Positions 19,069 to 28,608 are shown, numbered from the stretch's first letter. The stretch: DNA of 64,000 nt from Acidovorax sp. 107 (GCF_003058055.1 NZ_QBTZ01000001.1:1738501-1802500), one strand, 5' to 3'. The notes: generated by a model from the sequence alone, not told the origin. A program made the numbers and translations.

Positions 19069-19701
19069 ATGAGCCGCCCCGTGCCCGATGTCCCCGTCGC
19101 CGAGCTGAACGCCCGCACCGAGCATGTGAAGCTGCTGGAGGTGCAGGTGCTCTCCGACAACTGGTATGTGCTGCGCAAGGTCACCTGCTCACTGCGCCGG
19201 CGCGACGGCCAATGGCAGACGATGAGCCGCGAGGCCTATGACCGGGGCAACGGCGCCGCGCTGCTGTTGTTCGACCCGCGCCGCAGCACCGTGGTGCTGA
19301 CGCGCCAGTTCCGGCTGCCCGCCTTTCTCAATGGTTGCGCTGACGGTTTGCTGATCGAGACCTGCGCAGGCCTGCTTGACGGCGACGACCCCGAAACCTG
19401 CATCCGCCGCGAGGCCGAGGAAGAAACCGGCTACCGCGTGCGCCAGCCGCGCAAGGTGTTCGAGGCGTACATGAGCCCGGGCTCGGTGACGGAGAAGCTG
19501 CACCTCTTCGTGGCCGAATACGAGCCCGGCGACCGCATCCGCAGCGGCGGCGGCCTAGAGGGAGAGGGCGAAGACATCGAGGTGATCGATATGCCGCTGG
19601 CCGACGCCCTGGCGGGCATTGCCAACGGCACGATACAGGACGGCAAGACCATCATGCTGCTGCAGCATGTGGCCTTGGGGTTGCTGGGCCACGCCGGCTA
19701 A
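19069..19701 (+). CDS. nudK: NUDIX hydrolase, GDP-mannose pyrophosphatase type
   Basis: This 210-residue NUDIX enzyme hydrolyses nucleoside-diphosphate sugars. The NUDIX box runs from about 101 to 123 (GLLDGDDPETCIRREAEEET, then GY), in the NudK/ADP-ribose-pyrophosphatase form with one residue fewer in the first loop. The following FEAYMSPGSVTEKLHLFVAE is characteristic of the NudK/YffH group. GAAGGGAG upstream of the ATG at 19069 fixes the start against a longer in-frame option. It converges on the acylase gene (17 bp). Confidence 0.85.
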   Translation: MSRPVPDVPVAELNARTEHVKLLEVQVLSDNWYVLRKVTCSLRRRDGQWQTMSREAYDRGNGAALLLFDPRRSTVVLTRQFRLPAFLNGCADGLLIETCAGLLDGDDPETCIRREAEEETGYRVRQPRKVFEAYMSPGSVTEKLHLFVAEYEPGDRIRSGGGLEGEGEDIEVIDMPLADALAGIANGTIQDGKTIMLLQHVALGLLGHAG

Positions 19702-19718
19702 AGGCCTGCGTTACCGGC

Positions 19719-22091
19719 TCAAGGCCGCACCAGCCGCAGTGGCTCGCCCACGCGCGCCTTCACCACGTCGTCGCGGTGGAAGGGCAGGGTATGCCAGCGC
19801 TTGGCCGAGAACTCGCGCATCTGGTCGTTGGCGTGGGGCGATGCGGGGTTGGTGGACTGGCCGTAGGTCAGGATGGCCTGGGCCACCGGGCCCTTGGCGT
19901 CGAAGGTCACGGTCTGCACATAGCTGGTGCCGTAGTCGATGCGCAGACCCGCCTTGTTGATGGGCGCGGGCTCTTGGCGGCCCAGGTTGTTGAGCACGCC
20001 TTCAAACTCCTCGCCGCCGTGCAGCGCAATCGCTTCTTCGGTGATGGCGGGGCGTTGCACGCTGCCCAGCGTGGCGTCGAGCGTGTAGCCGCTGGTGCGG
20101 ATGGCCTTGACGGCGCCGTCCAGCGCCTCCCACACCTTGGCAGCGGTGGTGGCGTCGTCCATCTTCAGGCCTGCCGGGGTGGCCACGGGTTGCGCAGGGT
20201 CGAAGGGCACGCGGTGCACGCCGGGGATGTTGCGCGCGGTGCGCCAGAACTCGCGGAACACATGGGCGCCGCGGGCATCGACGTTGTTGCGGCGGTCCCA
20301 GCCTTTGAGGGCCGTGCAGCCGTCGCGGGATTCGGCCGTGGGGGCCTTGTCGCACGCAGCCAGCAGGTCGGGTACTACCACTTGGGCCATGAAGTTGCGG
20401 TTCTCGAACAACTGGCCCTGGATGGCCTGCAGCGTGACCTTGCCCCGGCTGAGCATTTCAGGAATCTCGGCCAGACCGGCGCGGGTGCGTGGCCGGGTCA
20501 GGCTGGCGTCGCCCACCAGGGGCGAGATGCCCTCAAACTTCTGGCCGGGGTGGGTGTAGACAAAGCTGTCGTTGCTGTTGTGCACCCAGTCTGTGCGGAA
20601 GGCCACCGGCATGCGGCCGATGGGGATGAGTCCTGGCACGGGCGATGCGTTGTCGCGGCGCCAGTCGCAGTCGGCGCGTGATCCGTTCAGCACCACCAAG
20701 CCGGCTGCGGCGCGCAGTGCGGCGGCGGGCTGGCTGGGGGCGCAACGGGCGAGCTGGGCGGCGTCCACGTCGGGCACCACGCTCACGTCGGCATACATGG
20801 CCTGGCCGCTGCGGTCGGCCGCCAGCGTGTTCACCCAGGGCAGGCCCAGGTTGGCGTGGGCCTTGTGCAGGTCTTGCACCGAGCGTGCACGCGCAAAGGC
20901 CAGGGCCGCGTCCATCATGCGGGTGTTGCCGGTGTTGGCGTCGCGCAGGGCGTAGGCGGTCTTGGCGTTCCAGGTCAGGCCCGCGCGGGGCACCACCACC
21001 AGCGGGCCCCAGCGGGTGGACCACACGGTGTGCTCCCGCGTCTGCAGCTTGCCGTCCGGGCCGGGGATCTGGGTGTTGACCTTGCGGGCGGTCATCTTCT
21101 CGGGCTTGCCGTCCACCAGGTAGGTGGTGGGGTCGCCTTCGGCCAGAGTGACTTCGTAAAAGGTGAAACGCTTGCCGGTGGACACCGTGTGAGACCAGGC
21201 CACGTCTTTGTTGAAGCCGATGGAGACCATGGGGTAGGTGCCGATGCCCACGCCCATCACGTCCATCTGGCCGGGCATGGTGAGGTGCATTTCATAGAAG
21301 CGATTGGGGCCGCTCCACGGGAAGTGCGGGTTGCCCAGCAGCATGCCGCTGCCGTTGGCCGTCACGTCCTTGCCAAAGGCCCAGGCGTTGGAGCCCAGGG
21401 GCGAATCGAGCAGGCCCACATCGCGCAGCGCCTGGGCGGCATCGGCCAGGTTCACGTCAGCAGCGGGTGCCTGCGCCGCCTTGGCGGCGGGCGGCTGGGC
21501 GCCCAGCATGCCGTCGGCCAGCGCGGCGATGCCAGCCTGCACGGCCACCACTTCGGCCATGCGGCGGTACTGGGCCATGGTCATGGGTTGCACCCAGGGC
21601 TTGCCCCGGCAGGCCTCGGGCAGCGTGGCGGCGTTGTCGACCAGGAATCGGTTGTAGCCCGCCACATAGCCGCGCGCCAGGGCTTGCGTTTCGGCACTGG
21701 TCTTGGCCCAGGCGCGCTCCAGCATGGCGTCGTCCATGTGGGCGGCCATGAACAGGTCGATCTGCGCGTTGGGGATATAGCGGCGGCCCAGCAGCCCGAT
21801 GGTCTGTGCGCCAAAGGTGCTGCTGCGCTGGCCCCGCGCGGTCACAAGCTGGTCAGCAGTCATGCAGACGTTGTCTTGCGCGTAGGCGTACGCCACGCCG
21901 TAGGCCAGCGATTCGGCGTCGTTCGCGGTGATGTGCGGAATGCCGTAGGTGGTGCGCTCAATGGTCACGCTGCGGTCTGTGCCTGCAGCGCCTGGCTGGC
22001 CGGCGCAGCCCGCCAGGAAGAGGGCGGTGCAGGCCGCTGCCAGGGTGGTCAGGGCCATCGAGAGGCCGCGATGGGTTGAGGGTTCGTGCAT
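19719..22091 (-). CDS. penicillin-acylase-family (Ntn-hydrolase) lipoprotein
   Basis: The 790-residue protein belongs to the family of beta-lactam, AHL and related amide acylases, made as a precursor cut autocatalytically at an N-terminal serine of the beta chain. The start at 22091 is followed by a lipoprotein signal with lipobox LFLAGC (Cys about 29). The alpha chain shows ERTTYGIPHITANDAESLAYG and AYAYAQDNVC; the predicted beta chain begins at SNAWAF after DSPLG (Ser about 234). Related features are GNPHFPWSGPNRFYE and VHNSNDSF. Predicted to be anchored on the periplasmic side. The substrate could be a peptide-like amide or an acyl-homoserine lactone; sequence alone does not decide. An AraC regulator is divergent. 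Confidence 0.88.
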   Translation of the reverse strand: MHEPSTHRGLSMALTTLAAACTALFLAGCAGQPGAAGTDRSVTIERTTYGIPHITANDAESLAYGVAYAYAQDNVCMTADQLVTARGQRSSTFGAQTIGLLGRRYIPNAQIDLFMAAHMDDAMLERAWAKTSAETQALARGYVAGYNRFLVDNAATLPEACRGKPWVQPMTMAQYRRMAEVVAVQAGIAALADGMLGAQPPAAKAAQAPAADVNLADAAQALRDVGLLDSPLGSNAWAFGKDVTANGSGMLLGNPHFPWSGPNRFYEMHLTMPGQMDVMGVGIGTYPMVSIGFNKDVAWSHTVSTGKRFTFYEVTLAEGDPTTYLVDGKPEKMTARKVNTQIPGPDGKLQTREHTVWSTRWGPLVVVPRAGLTWNAKTAYALRDANTGNTRMMDAALAFARARSVQDLHKAHANLGLPWVNTLAADRSGQAMYADVSVVPDVDAAQLARCAPSQPAAALRAAAGLVVLNGSRADCDWRRDNASPVPGLIPIGRMPVAFRTDWVHNSNDSFVYTHPGQKFEGISPLVGDASLTRPRTRAGLAEIPEMLSRGKVTLQAIQGQLFENRNFMAQVVVPDLLAACDKAPTAESRDGCTALKGWDRRNNVDARGAHVFREFWRTARNIPGVHRVPFDPAQPVATPAGLKMDDATTAAKVWEALDGAVKAIRTSGYTLDATLGSVQRPAITEEAIALHGGEEFEGVLNNLGRQEPAPINKAGLRIDYGTSYVQTVTFDAKGPVAQAILTYGQSTNPASPHANDQMREFSAKRWHTLPFHRDDVVKARVGEPLRLVRP

Positions 22092-22210
22092 GGGTTTGTG
22101 TCTCCGTTTGTGTGGGCCCGCAACGCAGAGCAATGGCTGCGGGGTGCTGTCGTCGCACGTTCATGCTACTGCCCAGTAACACTGCAAAGAGGTGGTGGTC
22201 TGGCCACGAA

Positions 22211-22230
22211 TGGTGGCAATATCGCCACCA
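22211..22230. promoter_or_regulatory. near-perfect palindrome at the start of the AraC-type gene
   Basis: TGGTGGCAATATCGCCACCA is a 20-base palindrome with 18 matching positions. Its last base is the A of the regulator's start codon, and it lies in the 138-bp divergent gap to the acylase. A protein bound here would block expression of the regulator, so autorepression is plausible but inferred. Confidence 0.45.
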
Positions 22231-23327
22231 TGCCCCTTGCCAAAACTGCCCCGCCGTCTTGCCTGAACGTAGGCATCCTCTGGGGGCACGGCAGCATTGC
22301 CAGTACCGCCGCCGCTGCGGTGGACGCTCTGCGCGCCATGAACATGCTGGCGGCGATGCGCCCAGGGGGCGCGCAGCCCGTGGTGCGCTGGTTGTGGCTG
22401 CAGATGCCGCAGGAGCGCGATGCCGCCCCGCCGCCGGTGCCCGGCGCAGACGTGGGCCCAGAGGTGCTGGATGTGGTCGTCATCCCCGGCTGGCTGGTCC
22501 CCACCGGGCCGCAGTTGCGCGAGATCAGTCAACGCTATAGCCAGCACTTTGGCGCCATGCTGCGGGGCCACCTGCAGCGGGGCGGGCTGGTGGCAGCGCT
22601 GTTCAACGGGTCCAGCCTGCTGGCGCACTGTGGCCTGCTGGCGGGGCGCAAGGCGGCGTTGCCCTGGGTGTTTGCGCCGTCCATCGTGCTGCAGTCCAGT
22701 GAGAGCGGCGCCAAGACGGTCGATGTGGCTGAAGTGATCTGGCAGCGGGAGCGAACCTGGCAGCGCGATGGCGCCCTATGGACCACGGCCTCGCTGCAAG
22801 ACACCCTGGCGGCCATGCTGGACTTGCTGGCCCAGACACCGGCGGCCGAGCTGGCGCAGGCCGCATCGCACGCGCTGCTGTTCGATCCCCAGCGCCAGCT
22901 GACCGCCACCACCGCCATGGAGACCCCCACGGGCCACCCCCTGGCTGCGGGCGCGCTGGAGCAGGCGCGGCGCTGGCTACAGGACCACCGCAACGAACCC
23001 TACAGCCTGCAGGCTACGGCCCGCGCCGCCGCCACCAGCCCGCGCACCTTGCTGCGCTGGTTTGCCCAGGTGCATGGCGAAACACCACAGGACTACCTGC
23101 ACCGGCTGCGCATTGCCCAGGCCCAGGCGCTGCTGCAGACCACCTACCTCACAGTGGACGATGTGGCGCAGCAATGCGGCTACAACGACACGGGAAGTTT
23201 CCGCAAGGTGTTCACCCGCGTGGCGGGGGTGACGCCAGGGGCCTACCGTCAGCGCTTCAAGCTGCGCACGTCGCGCAAGCAGTGGCTGGGGCGGCAGGGG
23301 CTGTCTGGCGACGACGGGCCGGTGTAG
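22230..23327 (+). CDS. GlxA-type AraC-family regulator (DJ-1/PfpI domain plus AraC HTH)
   Basis: This 365-residue regulator has an N-terminal DJ-1/PfpI-like domain (VGILWGHGSIASTAAAAVDA; VVIPGWLVPTGPQLREI; LVAALFNGSSLLAHCGLLAG with the elbow-like position) and a C-terminal AraC domain (AATSPRTLLRWFAQVHGETP, DYLHRLRIAQAQALL, VDDVAQQCGYNDTGSFRKVF, TPGAYRQRF). The start at 22230 begins the recognisable domain; the longer frame adds 48 residues without similarity. It is divergent from the acylase, which is its likely target. Confidence 0.88.
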   Translation: MPLAKTAPPSCLNVGILWGHGSIASTAAAAVDALRAMNMLAAMRPGGAQPVVRWLWLQMPQERDAAPPPVPGADVGPEVLDVVVIPGWLVPTGPQLREISQRYSQHFGAMLRGHLQRGGLVAALFNGSSLLAHCGLLAGRKAALPWVFAPSIVLQSSESGAKTVDVAEVIWQRERTWQRDGALWTTASLQDTLAAMLDLLAQTPAAELAQAASHALLFDPQRQLTATTAMETPTGHPLAAGALEQARRWLQDHRNEPYSLQATARAAATSPRTLLRWFAQVHGETPQDYLHRLRIAQAQALLQTTYLTVDDVAQQCGYNDTGSFRKVFTRVAGVTPGAYRQRFKLRTSRKQWLGRQGLSGDDGPV

Positions 23328-23393
23328 GCAGGCCGATGGCATTCGCTGTCGCTGGTGGGTGTTTGCGCCAGCGCCGGCGGCGATAATGCTGCG

Positions 23394-23455
23394 TTGCTAT
23401 TGAATCAATAGCTGCTCAGGCATGATTTACTAGCGCTTGGTGCTGTTTTGATTCT
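23394..23455 (+). repeat. interspersed palindromic repeat, copy B
   Basis: The copy runs TTGCTATTGAATCAATAGCT, GCTCAG, GCATGATTTAC, TAGCGCTTGG and ends TGTTTTGATTCT. The 11-mer GCATGATTTAC recurs exactly in copy D (33666-33676). It lies between the AraC-type gene and the methyltransferase gene, ending 30 bp before the latter's start. Confidence 0.7.
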
Positions 23456-23484
23456 CAAACTGTTTTTTGTTGTCATTCTTCTCC

Positions 23485-24450
23485 ATGCAAGCCCTGCTCG
23501 ACGCCATTGCCGCCATGCCCCTGCCCACCGACGCCCAGCGCGTCTTCCACGGCCGGGGTGGGCTGTTTCCGGGCTGCGAGCAGTGGGTGCTGGACGCGTA
23601 CCCGCCGGTGCTGGTGCTGACGAGCTTTGCCCCAGTCAGCGACGCCGAACTGGAGATCATCGGCGCGGCGCTGCAGGCACGCTGGTCGCAGATTGCGCCC
23701 GAAGGCCAGCCGCTGAACTGGGTCTTCCAGCACCGGGGCGAGGCCCTGCGCATTGAGGGCCGCAGCGAAACGCGCCTGATGGCCGGCGCCGTACCTGACC
23801 CCCATGTGGTCACCGAAGCGGGCGTGCGCTACCGCGTGCATGTGCTGCGTGGCCAGAACCACGGCCTGTTCCTGGACATGGCCGCAGGCCGCCGCTGGGT
23901 GCATGACTACGCCGCCGCGCGCAGCCAGGACCGCTACGGCCTCAAGGTGCTGAACCTGTTTGCCTACACCTGCGCGTTTTCGGTGGTGGCGCTGCAGGCG
24001 GGCGCCAAACAGGTGGTCAATGTGGACATGAGCCATGGCGCCATCGGCATCGGGCAGCAGAACCACCAGCTCAACGGCATCACCTCGGGTGCCACCTTCC
24101 TGCCGCACGACATCTTCAGCAGCTGGGGCAAGATCAACCGCAGCGGCCCGTATGGCCTGGTCATCGTGGACCCGCCCAGCTACCAGAAAGGCAGCTTTGT
24201 CGCCACCAAGGACTACGCCCGCCTGATGCGCCGCCTGCCCGACCTGCTGGCCCCCGGCGGCCAAGCACTGCTGTGCCTCAATGCGCCCGAGCTGGGCCTG
24301 GCCTTTTTGCAGGACCAGATGCAGGAGCTGGCGCCAGAACTGCGGTTTGTGGAGCGTGTGGCCAATCCGGCTGTGTTTGCCGATGTGGATCCGCAGCGCG
24401 CGCTGAAGGTGCTGGTGTACCAGGCGCCTGAACTGGCGGCGACAGCCTAA
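23485..24450 (+). CDS. class I SAM-dependent methyltransferase, RlmI/RlmK-like
   Basis: The 321-residue protein has a Rossmann methyltransferase fold with a predicted SAM-binding motif LNLFAYTCAFSVVALQAGA (about 155-173), the acidic strand VVNVDMS, and the catalytic-type VIVDPPSYQKGSF near 230. This layout is typical of rRNA base methyltransferases related to RlmI and the RlmKL C-domain. The target base is not assignable from sequence. ATG 23485 is used; a TTG six codons upstream is possible. Its stop codon overlaps the convergent flavodoxin gene. Confidence 0.85.
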   Translation: MQALLDAIAAMPLPTDAQRVFHGRGGLFPGCEQWVLDAYPPVLVLTSFAPVSDAELEIIGAALQARWSQIAPEGQPLNWVFQHRGEALRIEGRSETRLMAGAVPDPHVVTEAGVRYRVHVLRGQNHGLFLDMAAGRRWVHDYAAARSQDRYGLKVLNLFAYTCAFSVVALQAGAKQVVNVDMSHGAIGIGQQNHQLNGITSGATFLPHDIFSSWGKINRSGPYGLVIVDPPSYQKGSFVATKDYARLMRRLPDLLAPGGQALLCLNAPELGLAFLQDQMQELAPELRFVERVANPAVFADVDPQRALKVLVYQAPELAATA

Positions 24451-24950
24451 AACACCCCCATCCCCAGCCCCGCCGCCATCGCCTCACCCAGTGCGCGGCA
24501 GCGCTCCAGGTCGGCCGGTGCAATCTGCTTGGGGGCCAGGATGGCCTCGGGCGTTTGTGCGTGGGTGCAGACGATCAGTGGGTCTGCCACAGGCCGCAGG
24601 CGCCAGCCGGTGGCGATGCGTGCGATCTGGCGGGCGGCGTTGGTGCCGTCGCTGCCAGCGCAGACCAGGCTGGCATAGGGGCGGCCATTGATCTGGTCGA
24701 GTGCGCCGTAGTAGGTGCGGTCAAAAAAGTCCTTGAGCAGGCCGCTGACAGCCGCCAGGTTTTCGGGCGTGGCAAACAGATAGCCGTCCGCTGCCAACAC
24801 ATCGGCGGCATGGGCCTCAGGGGCGGTCAGGAGCCGTACGGTCACCCCGCTGTCAGCCGCTGCCGCGCCAGCGCAGGCCGCGTCCACCATCTGGTGGGTA
24901 CCGCCGGTGAGCGAGTGGTAAACGATCAGCAGGTTTTTGGCAGTGTGCAT
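24447..24950 (-). CDS. flavodoxin-fold / NAD(P)H-dependent reductase-like protein
   Basis: This 167-residue protein begins LLIVYHSLTGGTHQMVDAAC, the phosphate-binding loop of flavodoxins, followed by YLFATPENLAAVSGLLKDFF and a GRPYASLVCAGSDG segment that fit the flavodoxin/WrbA-type fold. It probably binds FMN; the redox partner is unknown. The start at 24950 gives a family-sized product; the longer frame runs past the shared start region without similarity. It converges on the methyltransferase gene with a four-base overlap. Confidence 0.8.
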   Translation of the reverse strand: MHTAKNLLIVYHSLTGGTHQMVDAACAGAAAADSGVTVRLLTAPEAHAADVLAADGYLFATPENLAAVSGLLKDFFDRTYYGALDQINGRPYASLVCAGSDGTNAARQIARIATGWRLRPVADPLIVCTHAQTPEAILAPKQIAPADLERCRALGEAMAAGLGMGVF

Positions 24951-25109
24951 GGTGCCAGCATAGACGGGTGTGTAGACGCGGCGGGTGCCTGCGGGCGTTG
25001 CGTCCCGGGGGCATGCGGGTTTTCCCAGCGCCGGTGTGTGCGAATACGCTGCTGAGACCTGGGTTCGCTGCCAGAATGGGGCCCTTTGCAGCACGCACCG
25101 TCCGCATCC

Positions 25110-27914
25110 ATGCGCTTGATTTCCTCTGTGTCCCGTTGGCTGCAGACCACACGTTCTCGGCTGACCCTGCTGTTTGGTGGCACGGCGGTGGCCACGGGCC
25201 TGGCGGTGGGTCTGTTGGCTGACGAACTGTTGACCCGACAGCTCACGGACCTCAGCGGGCAGTCGCTCATGAACTCCAGCCAGCCCATTGCGTTGGCGCT
25301 GGCCCAGGGCATGCAAGAGCGCGAACGCGAAATTTCTCTGCTGAGCCACCTGCCCATGCTGACCCAGGGCTCAGGCTACAACCCGCAATTGCAGGCCCAC
25401 CTGGAGCAGATCCGGCAGTCCTACCCGTTCTATTCATGGATCGGCGTGACCGACACCCAGGGCGTGGTGGAGGTGGCCACGGGCAATCTGCTGCAGGGCC
25501 AGGATGTGTCCCAGCGGCCCTGGTTTAGTGCGGGCCGCCAGGGGCCTTATGTGGGCGACGCGCACGACGCGGTGCTGCTGGACAAGCTGCTGCGCGCGCC
25601 AGGCAGTCCGGTGCCTTTGCGTTTCATGGACTATGCGTCGCCCGTGCGCGGGCAGGACTCTGCGCTCAAGGGCGTGGTTGCCGCGCATGTGAACTGGGCG
25701 TGGGTACAGGACATCATCCACCGCGCAAGTCCGGCCGCACCTTTGTCCAACGGCCTGGAGGTCATGCTGGTCAACAAGGACGGCGTCATCAACACCGAGG
25801 GCGCGGTCGAGCAGCCCCGCGCAGCCTTGCCCATCCTGCCTGAGCCGGGCGCGTTCCGCGTGATGTCCTGGGGCGACACGTCCAGGCAGGCTTACCTCAC
25901 GGCCGTGGTGTCGGTGCGCGCCCAGACCGCCACCGACCTGGGCTGGTTGCTCGTTACGCGGCAGCCGCTGGAGATGGCCTTGCAGCCCATCAACCGCCTG
26001 CACACCCTGCTGGCGCTGTTGTTGGGTCTGATGGCGGCGTTGCTGGCCGGGCTGGCCTACGGGGTGGCCCGGCGCTTCAGCCAGCCGGTGGAGCGCCTGG
26101 CCGAGGCCGCGCGCCAGGTGCAGGCCACCGGACAGGTTGCCGCGCTCGACTTCGAGATGAAAACGGTGGAGTTTCAGCACCTGCGCTCGGCGCTGCAGAA
26201 CATGGCGCAGGGCCTGCTGGAAGGCCGTGCGGCACTGCAAAGCGCCAACGCCGAGTTGGAGCAGCGCGTAGCCGAACGCACCGTGGCCCTGCACCAAAGC
26301 GAGCAGCGGTATCTGTCGATCCTGGAGGACCAGACCGAGATCATTTGCCGGTTTGACGCCAGCAACCGCATGACCTTTGTGAACGAGGCGTTCTGCCGGC
26401 TGTTCCACCTGCGCCGCGACGAGGTGGAGGGCCAGGTGTGGGCACCCATCGTGCACCCCGACGATCTGCCCCTGGTCACGCAGGCGCTGCAGGGCGTCAG
26501 CCCTGCGCAGCCGCTGGCGGTGGTGGAAAACCGCGTCGTGACGGGCGACGGAACCATCCGCTGGTGCCAGTTCAGCAACCGCGCCTTGTTCGACGACAAC
26601 GGCCAACTGATGGAGTGGCAGTCGGTGGGGCGCGATGTCACCGAGCGCCGCCAGCTCGAAGCCGAGCTGGCGCAGGCCTCCGAGCAGTTTCAGGACCTGT
26701 ACGACCATGCGCCTTGCGGGTACTACGCGCTGGACGGCCAAGGCAAATATGTGCACCTGAACCTGCTCACCTTGCAGTGGCTGGGCATGCCGCGCGAAGA
26801 AGTGATCGGCAAGCTGGGCCCGGCGGATTTCTTTGACGAGGAAGGCCGGGCGCAGTTTGTGGCGAATTTCCCGACCTTTTTGCGGACCGGGAAGATCGGG
26901 CCGCTGGAGTTCAACCTGTGCGGCCGTGGCCGCGGGCCGCGGCGGGTGAGCGTGTCGTCCACCGCCATCCTCAACGCGCAGGGCGAGTACGTGATGAGCC
27001 GCTCCATCATGTACGACGTGAGCGAGCTGCATGCCGCACGCCAGCAGCTGCACACCCTGAACCTGGAGCAGCACGCGATGCTGGACAACGACCTGATCGG
27101 CATCGCCAAGGTCAAGGACCGCGTCATTGTCTGGCGCAACCCGGCGCTGGAGCGCATCTTTGGCTACGCGCCCGGCGCCCTGCAGGGCCGTACGACCGAA
27201 GAGAGGTTTGTGGACCGCGAGGACTTCCTGACCTTTGGCCGCGACGCCTATGCGGTGGTGGCCTCGGGCCAGCACTACCGGCAGCAGCGCCGCATGCGCC
27301 GGGTGACGGGCGAGGAGGTGTGGATCGACGTCAACGGCGTGATGCTCGGGGCCGAGGGGGAGTCCCTGTGGCTCATGCAGGACATCACGGCCATGAGGCA
27401 GTACCAGGAGCAGGTGGAGCACATTGCCTTCCACGACAGCCTGACCGGCCTACCCAACCGGCTGCTGCTGGCCGACCGGCTGGCCCAGGCCTTTGCGCTG
27501 TGCGACCGTACCCATACCCAGGCGGCGGTGTGCTATCTCGACCTCAACGGCTTCAAGCCCATCAACGACCGCTATGGCCACGATATGGGCGACGAGGTGC
27601 TCAAGATCACTGGCCGCCGCTTGCTGGAGCAGGTGCGTGGCAACGACACGGCGGCCCGCATCGGGGGGGACGAGTTTGTGCTGGTGCTCACCGCCGTAAA
27701 GGACCCGGCCGAGGTGAGCGTGGCGCTGCAGCGGGTGATGGCAGCCATCGAGCAACCCATCGACCTGGGCGGAGGCCGCGTGGTGAGTGTGTCGGCCGCG
27801 GTCGGCACCGCCCTTTATCCCCGCGATGGCACTACGACGTTCGGTCTGCTGCGTGCAGCCGACCAGGCCATGTACGCCGACAAGGGGCATGTGTCGGCCG
27901 AGCGCAGCCTGTGA
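25110..27914 (+). CDS. membrane sensor diguanylate cyclase (Cache-HAMP-PAS-GGDEF)
   Basis: The 934-residue sensor has a transmembrane helix near residue 25-45, a periplasmic Cache-type domain (about 60-290), a second helix (about 300-322), HAMP, and three PAS modules (starting near 395, 525 and 650). The GGDEF domain is intact: GGDEF near 851, and the c-di-GMP inhibitory RxxD (RGND) nine residues before the start of that motif. It should synthesise c-di-GMP from GTP in response to an extracellular ligand. ATG 25110 was preferred to a TTG eight codons upstream. Confidence 0.9.
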   Translation: MRLISSVSRWLQTTRSRLTLLFGGTAVATGLAVGLLADELLTRQLTDLSGQSLMNSSQPIALALAQGMQEREREISLLSHLPMLTQGSGYNPQLQAHLEQIRQSYPFYSWIGVTDTQGVVEVATGNLLQGQDVSQRPWFSAGRQGPYVGDAHDAVLLDKLLRAPGSPVPLRFMDYASPVRGQDSALKGVVAAHVNWAWVQDIIHRASPAAPLSNGLEVMLVNKDGVINTEGAVEQPRAALPILPEPGAFRVMSWGDTSRQAYLTAVVSVRAQTATDLGWLLVTRQPLEMALQPINRLHTLLALLLGLMAALLAGLAYGVARRFSQPVERLAEAARQVQATGQVAALDFEMKTVEFQHLRSALQNMAQGLLEGRAALQSANAELEQRVAERTVALHQSEQRYLSILEDQTEIICRFDASNRMTFVNEAFCRLFHLRRDEVEGQVWAPIVHPDDLPLVTQALQGVSPAQPLAVVENRVVTGDGTIRWCQFSNRALFDDNGQLMEWQSVGRDVTERRQLEAELAQASEQFQDLYDHAPCGYYALDGQGKYVHLNLLTLQWLGMPREEVIGKLGPADFFDEEGRAQFVANFPTFLRTGKIGPLEFNLCGRGRGPRRVSVSSTAILNAQGEYVMSRSIMYDVSELHAARQQLHTLNLEQHAMLDNDLIGIAKVKDRVIVWRNPALERIFGYAPGALQGRTTEERFVDREDFLTFGRDAYAVVASGQHYRQQRRMRRVTGEEVWIDVNGVMLGAEGESLWLMQDITAMRQYQEQVEHIAFHDSLTGLPNRLLLADRLAQAFALCDRTHTQAAVCYLDLNGFKPINDRYGHDMGDEVLKITGRRLLEQVRGNDTAARIGGDEFVLVLTAVKDPAEVSVALQRVMAAIEQPIDLGGGRVVSVSAAVGTALYPRDGTTTFGLLRAADQAMYADKGHVSAERSL

Positions 27915-27956
27915 TTGCCTTTTTGTGCAACCGCGGGCCCGATGCGTGGATGGGCG

Positions 27957-28475
27957 TCAGCCGCCCGACATCAGCACCTCGGTGATATAGGCCCACTCTG
28001 ACGCCTCTACCGGCGTGATGGACAGGCGGCTGCCCTTTTGCAGCACCCGCATGTCCGCCAGTGTCGGCTGGGCGCGCAGCTCGGCCAAGCTGATCAGCCG
28101 CGTCTTGCGCACGGCCTGCACGTCCAGCAACAGCCAGCGAGGGTTGTCTGCCGGGGACTTGGGGTCGTGGTAGGGCGATGCAGGGTCGAACTGCGTGGGG
28201 TCGGCGCGGGTGCCGCTGGCCACGCGGGCCAGGCCGGCAATGCCAGGCTCGGGGCAGCTGGAGTGGTAGAACAGCACGCCGTCCCCCACCTGCATTCCAT
28301 CGCGCATGAAGTTGCGGGCCTGGTAGTTGCGCACGCCGGTCCAGGGCACGGTGGCTTGGGGCGCGACCAGGGCGTCGTCGATGGAGCACTCGTCGGGCTC
28401 GGACTTCATGAGCCAAAACCGTGCTGGTTGGTCTGCGGCGGGCGAAGGGTGGGTGGGGTGTGGAGCGGAGGCCAT
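27957..28475 (-). CDS. EVE-domain protein (PUA/YTH-like fold)
   Basis: The 172-residue protein is a stand-alone EVE domain: FWLMKSEPDECSIDDALV, WTGVRNYQARNFMRDGMQVG, VLFYHSSCPEPGIAGLARV and PRWLLLDVQAVRKTRLISL are the family hallmarks. EVE domains resemble YTH and ASCH domains and are thought to bind modified bases; in many bacteria they are housekeeping genes and in some they are attached to restriction systems. Nothing here points to a restriction system. The start at 28475 follows a poorly conserved region; 18 more codons upstream are possible. Confidence 0.88.
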   Translation of the reverse strand: MASAPHPTHPSPAADQPARFWLMKSEPDECSIDDALVAPQATVPWTGVRNYQARNFMRDGMQVGDGVLFYHSSCPEPGIAGLARVASGTRADPTQFDPASPYHDPKSPADNPRWLLLDVQAVRKTRLISLAELRAQPTLADMRVLQKGSRLSITPVEASEWAYITEVLMSGG

Positions 28476-28541
28476 GGGCGCATTCTGTCCAAGATGCAGC
28501 GGCTGGTGGTGGGCAGCCTGCGCCACGCAGGATGCTCATCG

Positions 28542-28608
28542 TTTGCTATGTTGTTAATAGCTATTAAGGCATATTCAACCTGCGCTTGCGGCCAAAAGTA
28601 CCCCAAAT
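28542..28608 (+). repeat. interspersed palindromic repeat, copy C
   Basis: The copy reads TTTGCTATGTTGTTAATAGC, then TATTAAGGCATATTCAACCT, GCGCTTGCGGCCAAAAGTAC and CCCAAAT. It aligns with copy D through GCAT-TT-ACCTGCGC and CAAAA-TACCC. It sits in the gap between the EVE and DUF3592 genes. Confidence 0.6.

Noticed and set aside
27957-28475. Restriction-system component (EVE domain)
   Set aside because: No nuclease or methyltransferase of a restriction type is next to it; stand-alone EVE proteins are common.
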